From Nannocystis pusilla (GTDB taxonomy: Bacteria; Myxococcota_A; Polyangia; Nannocystales; Nannocystaceae), in NCBI RefSeq assembly GCF_026626665.1, contig NZ_JAPNKE010000002.1, positions 1,101,204 through 1,165,203 on the forward strand: DNA of 64,000 bases. The letters are read 5' to 3'. Positions 63,679 through 64,000 of the stretch are shown here, in pieces (position 1 is the stretch's first letter; every line of letters starts with the position of its first letter). The notes beneath the pieces are model-generated. The model saw nothing but the letters and a program-made list of their open reading frames with translations. It was not told the DNA's origin and searched no databases. Position numbers and translations under genes: made by a program.

Positions 63679-64000
63679 ATGAGACTGAAGGACAAAGTCG
63701 CGGTCATCACGGGCGGGAACAGCGGGATCGGTCTGGCGATCGCCAAGGCGTTCGTCCGCGAGGGGGCGAAGGTGGCGATCGCGGGGCGCAGCGCGTCGTC
63801 GCTGCACGCGGCGCAGCAGGAGCTCGGCGCGGACGCTCTGACGGTCGAGGCCGACGTCACCCGCGTCGCCGACATCGAGCGGCTGTACGCCGCGGTGAAG
63901 GAGAAGTTCGGGCGCGTCGACGTCGTGGTCGCCAACGCCGGCCGCAGCGTGATGGGCCCGGTCGACGTGGTCGACGAGGCGTCGCTCGACATGCTGCTCG
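63679..64000 (+). CDS. Short-chain dehydrogenase/reductase (SDR), 5' part
   Basis: The first 107 residues run off the window end. They hold the classical SDR Rossmann features: a TGxxxGIG nucleotide-binding motif (VITGGNSGIGLAIAKAF, residues 9-25), an acidic or basic cofactor-selecting position (VAIAGRSASSL, so NADP(H) is likely), ADVTRVADIERL, and NAG in VVVANAGRSV. It is probably a soluble oxidoreductase. The catalytic Ser-Tyr-Lys set lies beyond the window. GAGGGG is 5-9 bases before the ATG. Confidence 0.85.
   Translation, partial: MRLKDKVAVITGGNSGIGLAIAKAFVREGAKVAIAGRSASSLHAAQQELGADALTVEADVTRVADIERLYAAVKEKFGRVDVVVANAGRSVMGPVDVVDEASLDMLL

Overview
This 64 kb window is very GC-rich chromosomal DNA from a myxobacterium (Myxococcota). 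A Nannocystis/Enhygromyxa-like lineage is my inference. The evidence is C-terminal sorting tails of the MYXO-CTERM type (a Cys motif, a hydrophobic helix, then Arg-rich), a protein with 13 Myxococcus-type Cys-rich repeats, two DUF1592/DUF1552 operons, and more than a dozen lipoproteins whose lipobox Cys is followed by a Thr/Ser/Asp/Gly-rich linker. I saw no rRNA, tRNA, CRISPR, prophage or transposase.

Layout. 1-8 kb: a MYXO-CTERM tail, a membrane protein, a secreted EEP-fold phosphodiesterase, a GlpG-type rhomboid protease, a RelA-type alarmone synthetase, and a histone-H1-like/SUKH fusion. 8-13 kb (minus): operon DUF1592 lipoprotein > DUF1552 Tat protein > MYXO-CTERM protein. 13-18 kb (minus): a giant CtpI-like P-type ATPase. 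18-38 kb: mostly surface proteins (beta-helix, FG-GAP, S37 peptidase, VanY-type carboxypeptidase, IgGFc-binding-like, Cys-rich/P-domain, Ntn-hydrolase asparaginase), plus a PAS-STAS regulator and a stand-alone HD alarmone hydrolase candidate. 38-48 kb: a lipoprotein, a KefB/YbaL-type antiporter, an SMR transporter, a GAF histidine kinase, an M28 peptidase and a two-gene STAS operon. 48-53 kb (minus): a second DUF1592 > DUF1552 > lipoprotein operon and another PAS-STAS protein. 53-58 kb: a CPA2 antiporter divergent from a KtrB/TrkH-type potassium transporter. 58-64 kb: lipoproteins, gene remnants, a lipase-maturation-factor homologue and the start of an SDR.

Three themes link the genes. The first is envelope decoration by lipoproteins and MYXO-CTERM proteins. 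The second is stress signalling, with separate alarmone synthetase and hydrolase genes and four RsbR-like STAS proteins. The third is potassium/proton homeostasis, with two CPA2 antiporters and a potassium channel-type importer.

The strongest unexplained signal is a dispersed family of about 18-nt hairpins, CATGTCC-N4-GGACATG or CTGTCC-N4-GGACAGG. The loop is almost always 4 nt. Units lie in clusters between genes, over start and stop codons, and in frame inside coding sequences; I count roughly 60. Separately, at least 15 otherwise conserved genes carry one single-base frame slip, often in homopolymers. I read these mainly as assembly or sequencing indels, so the genes are annotated across the slip.
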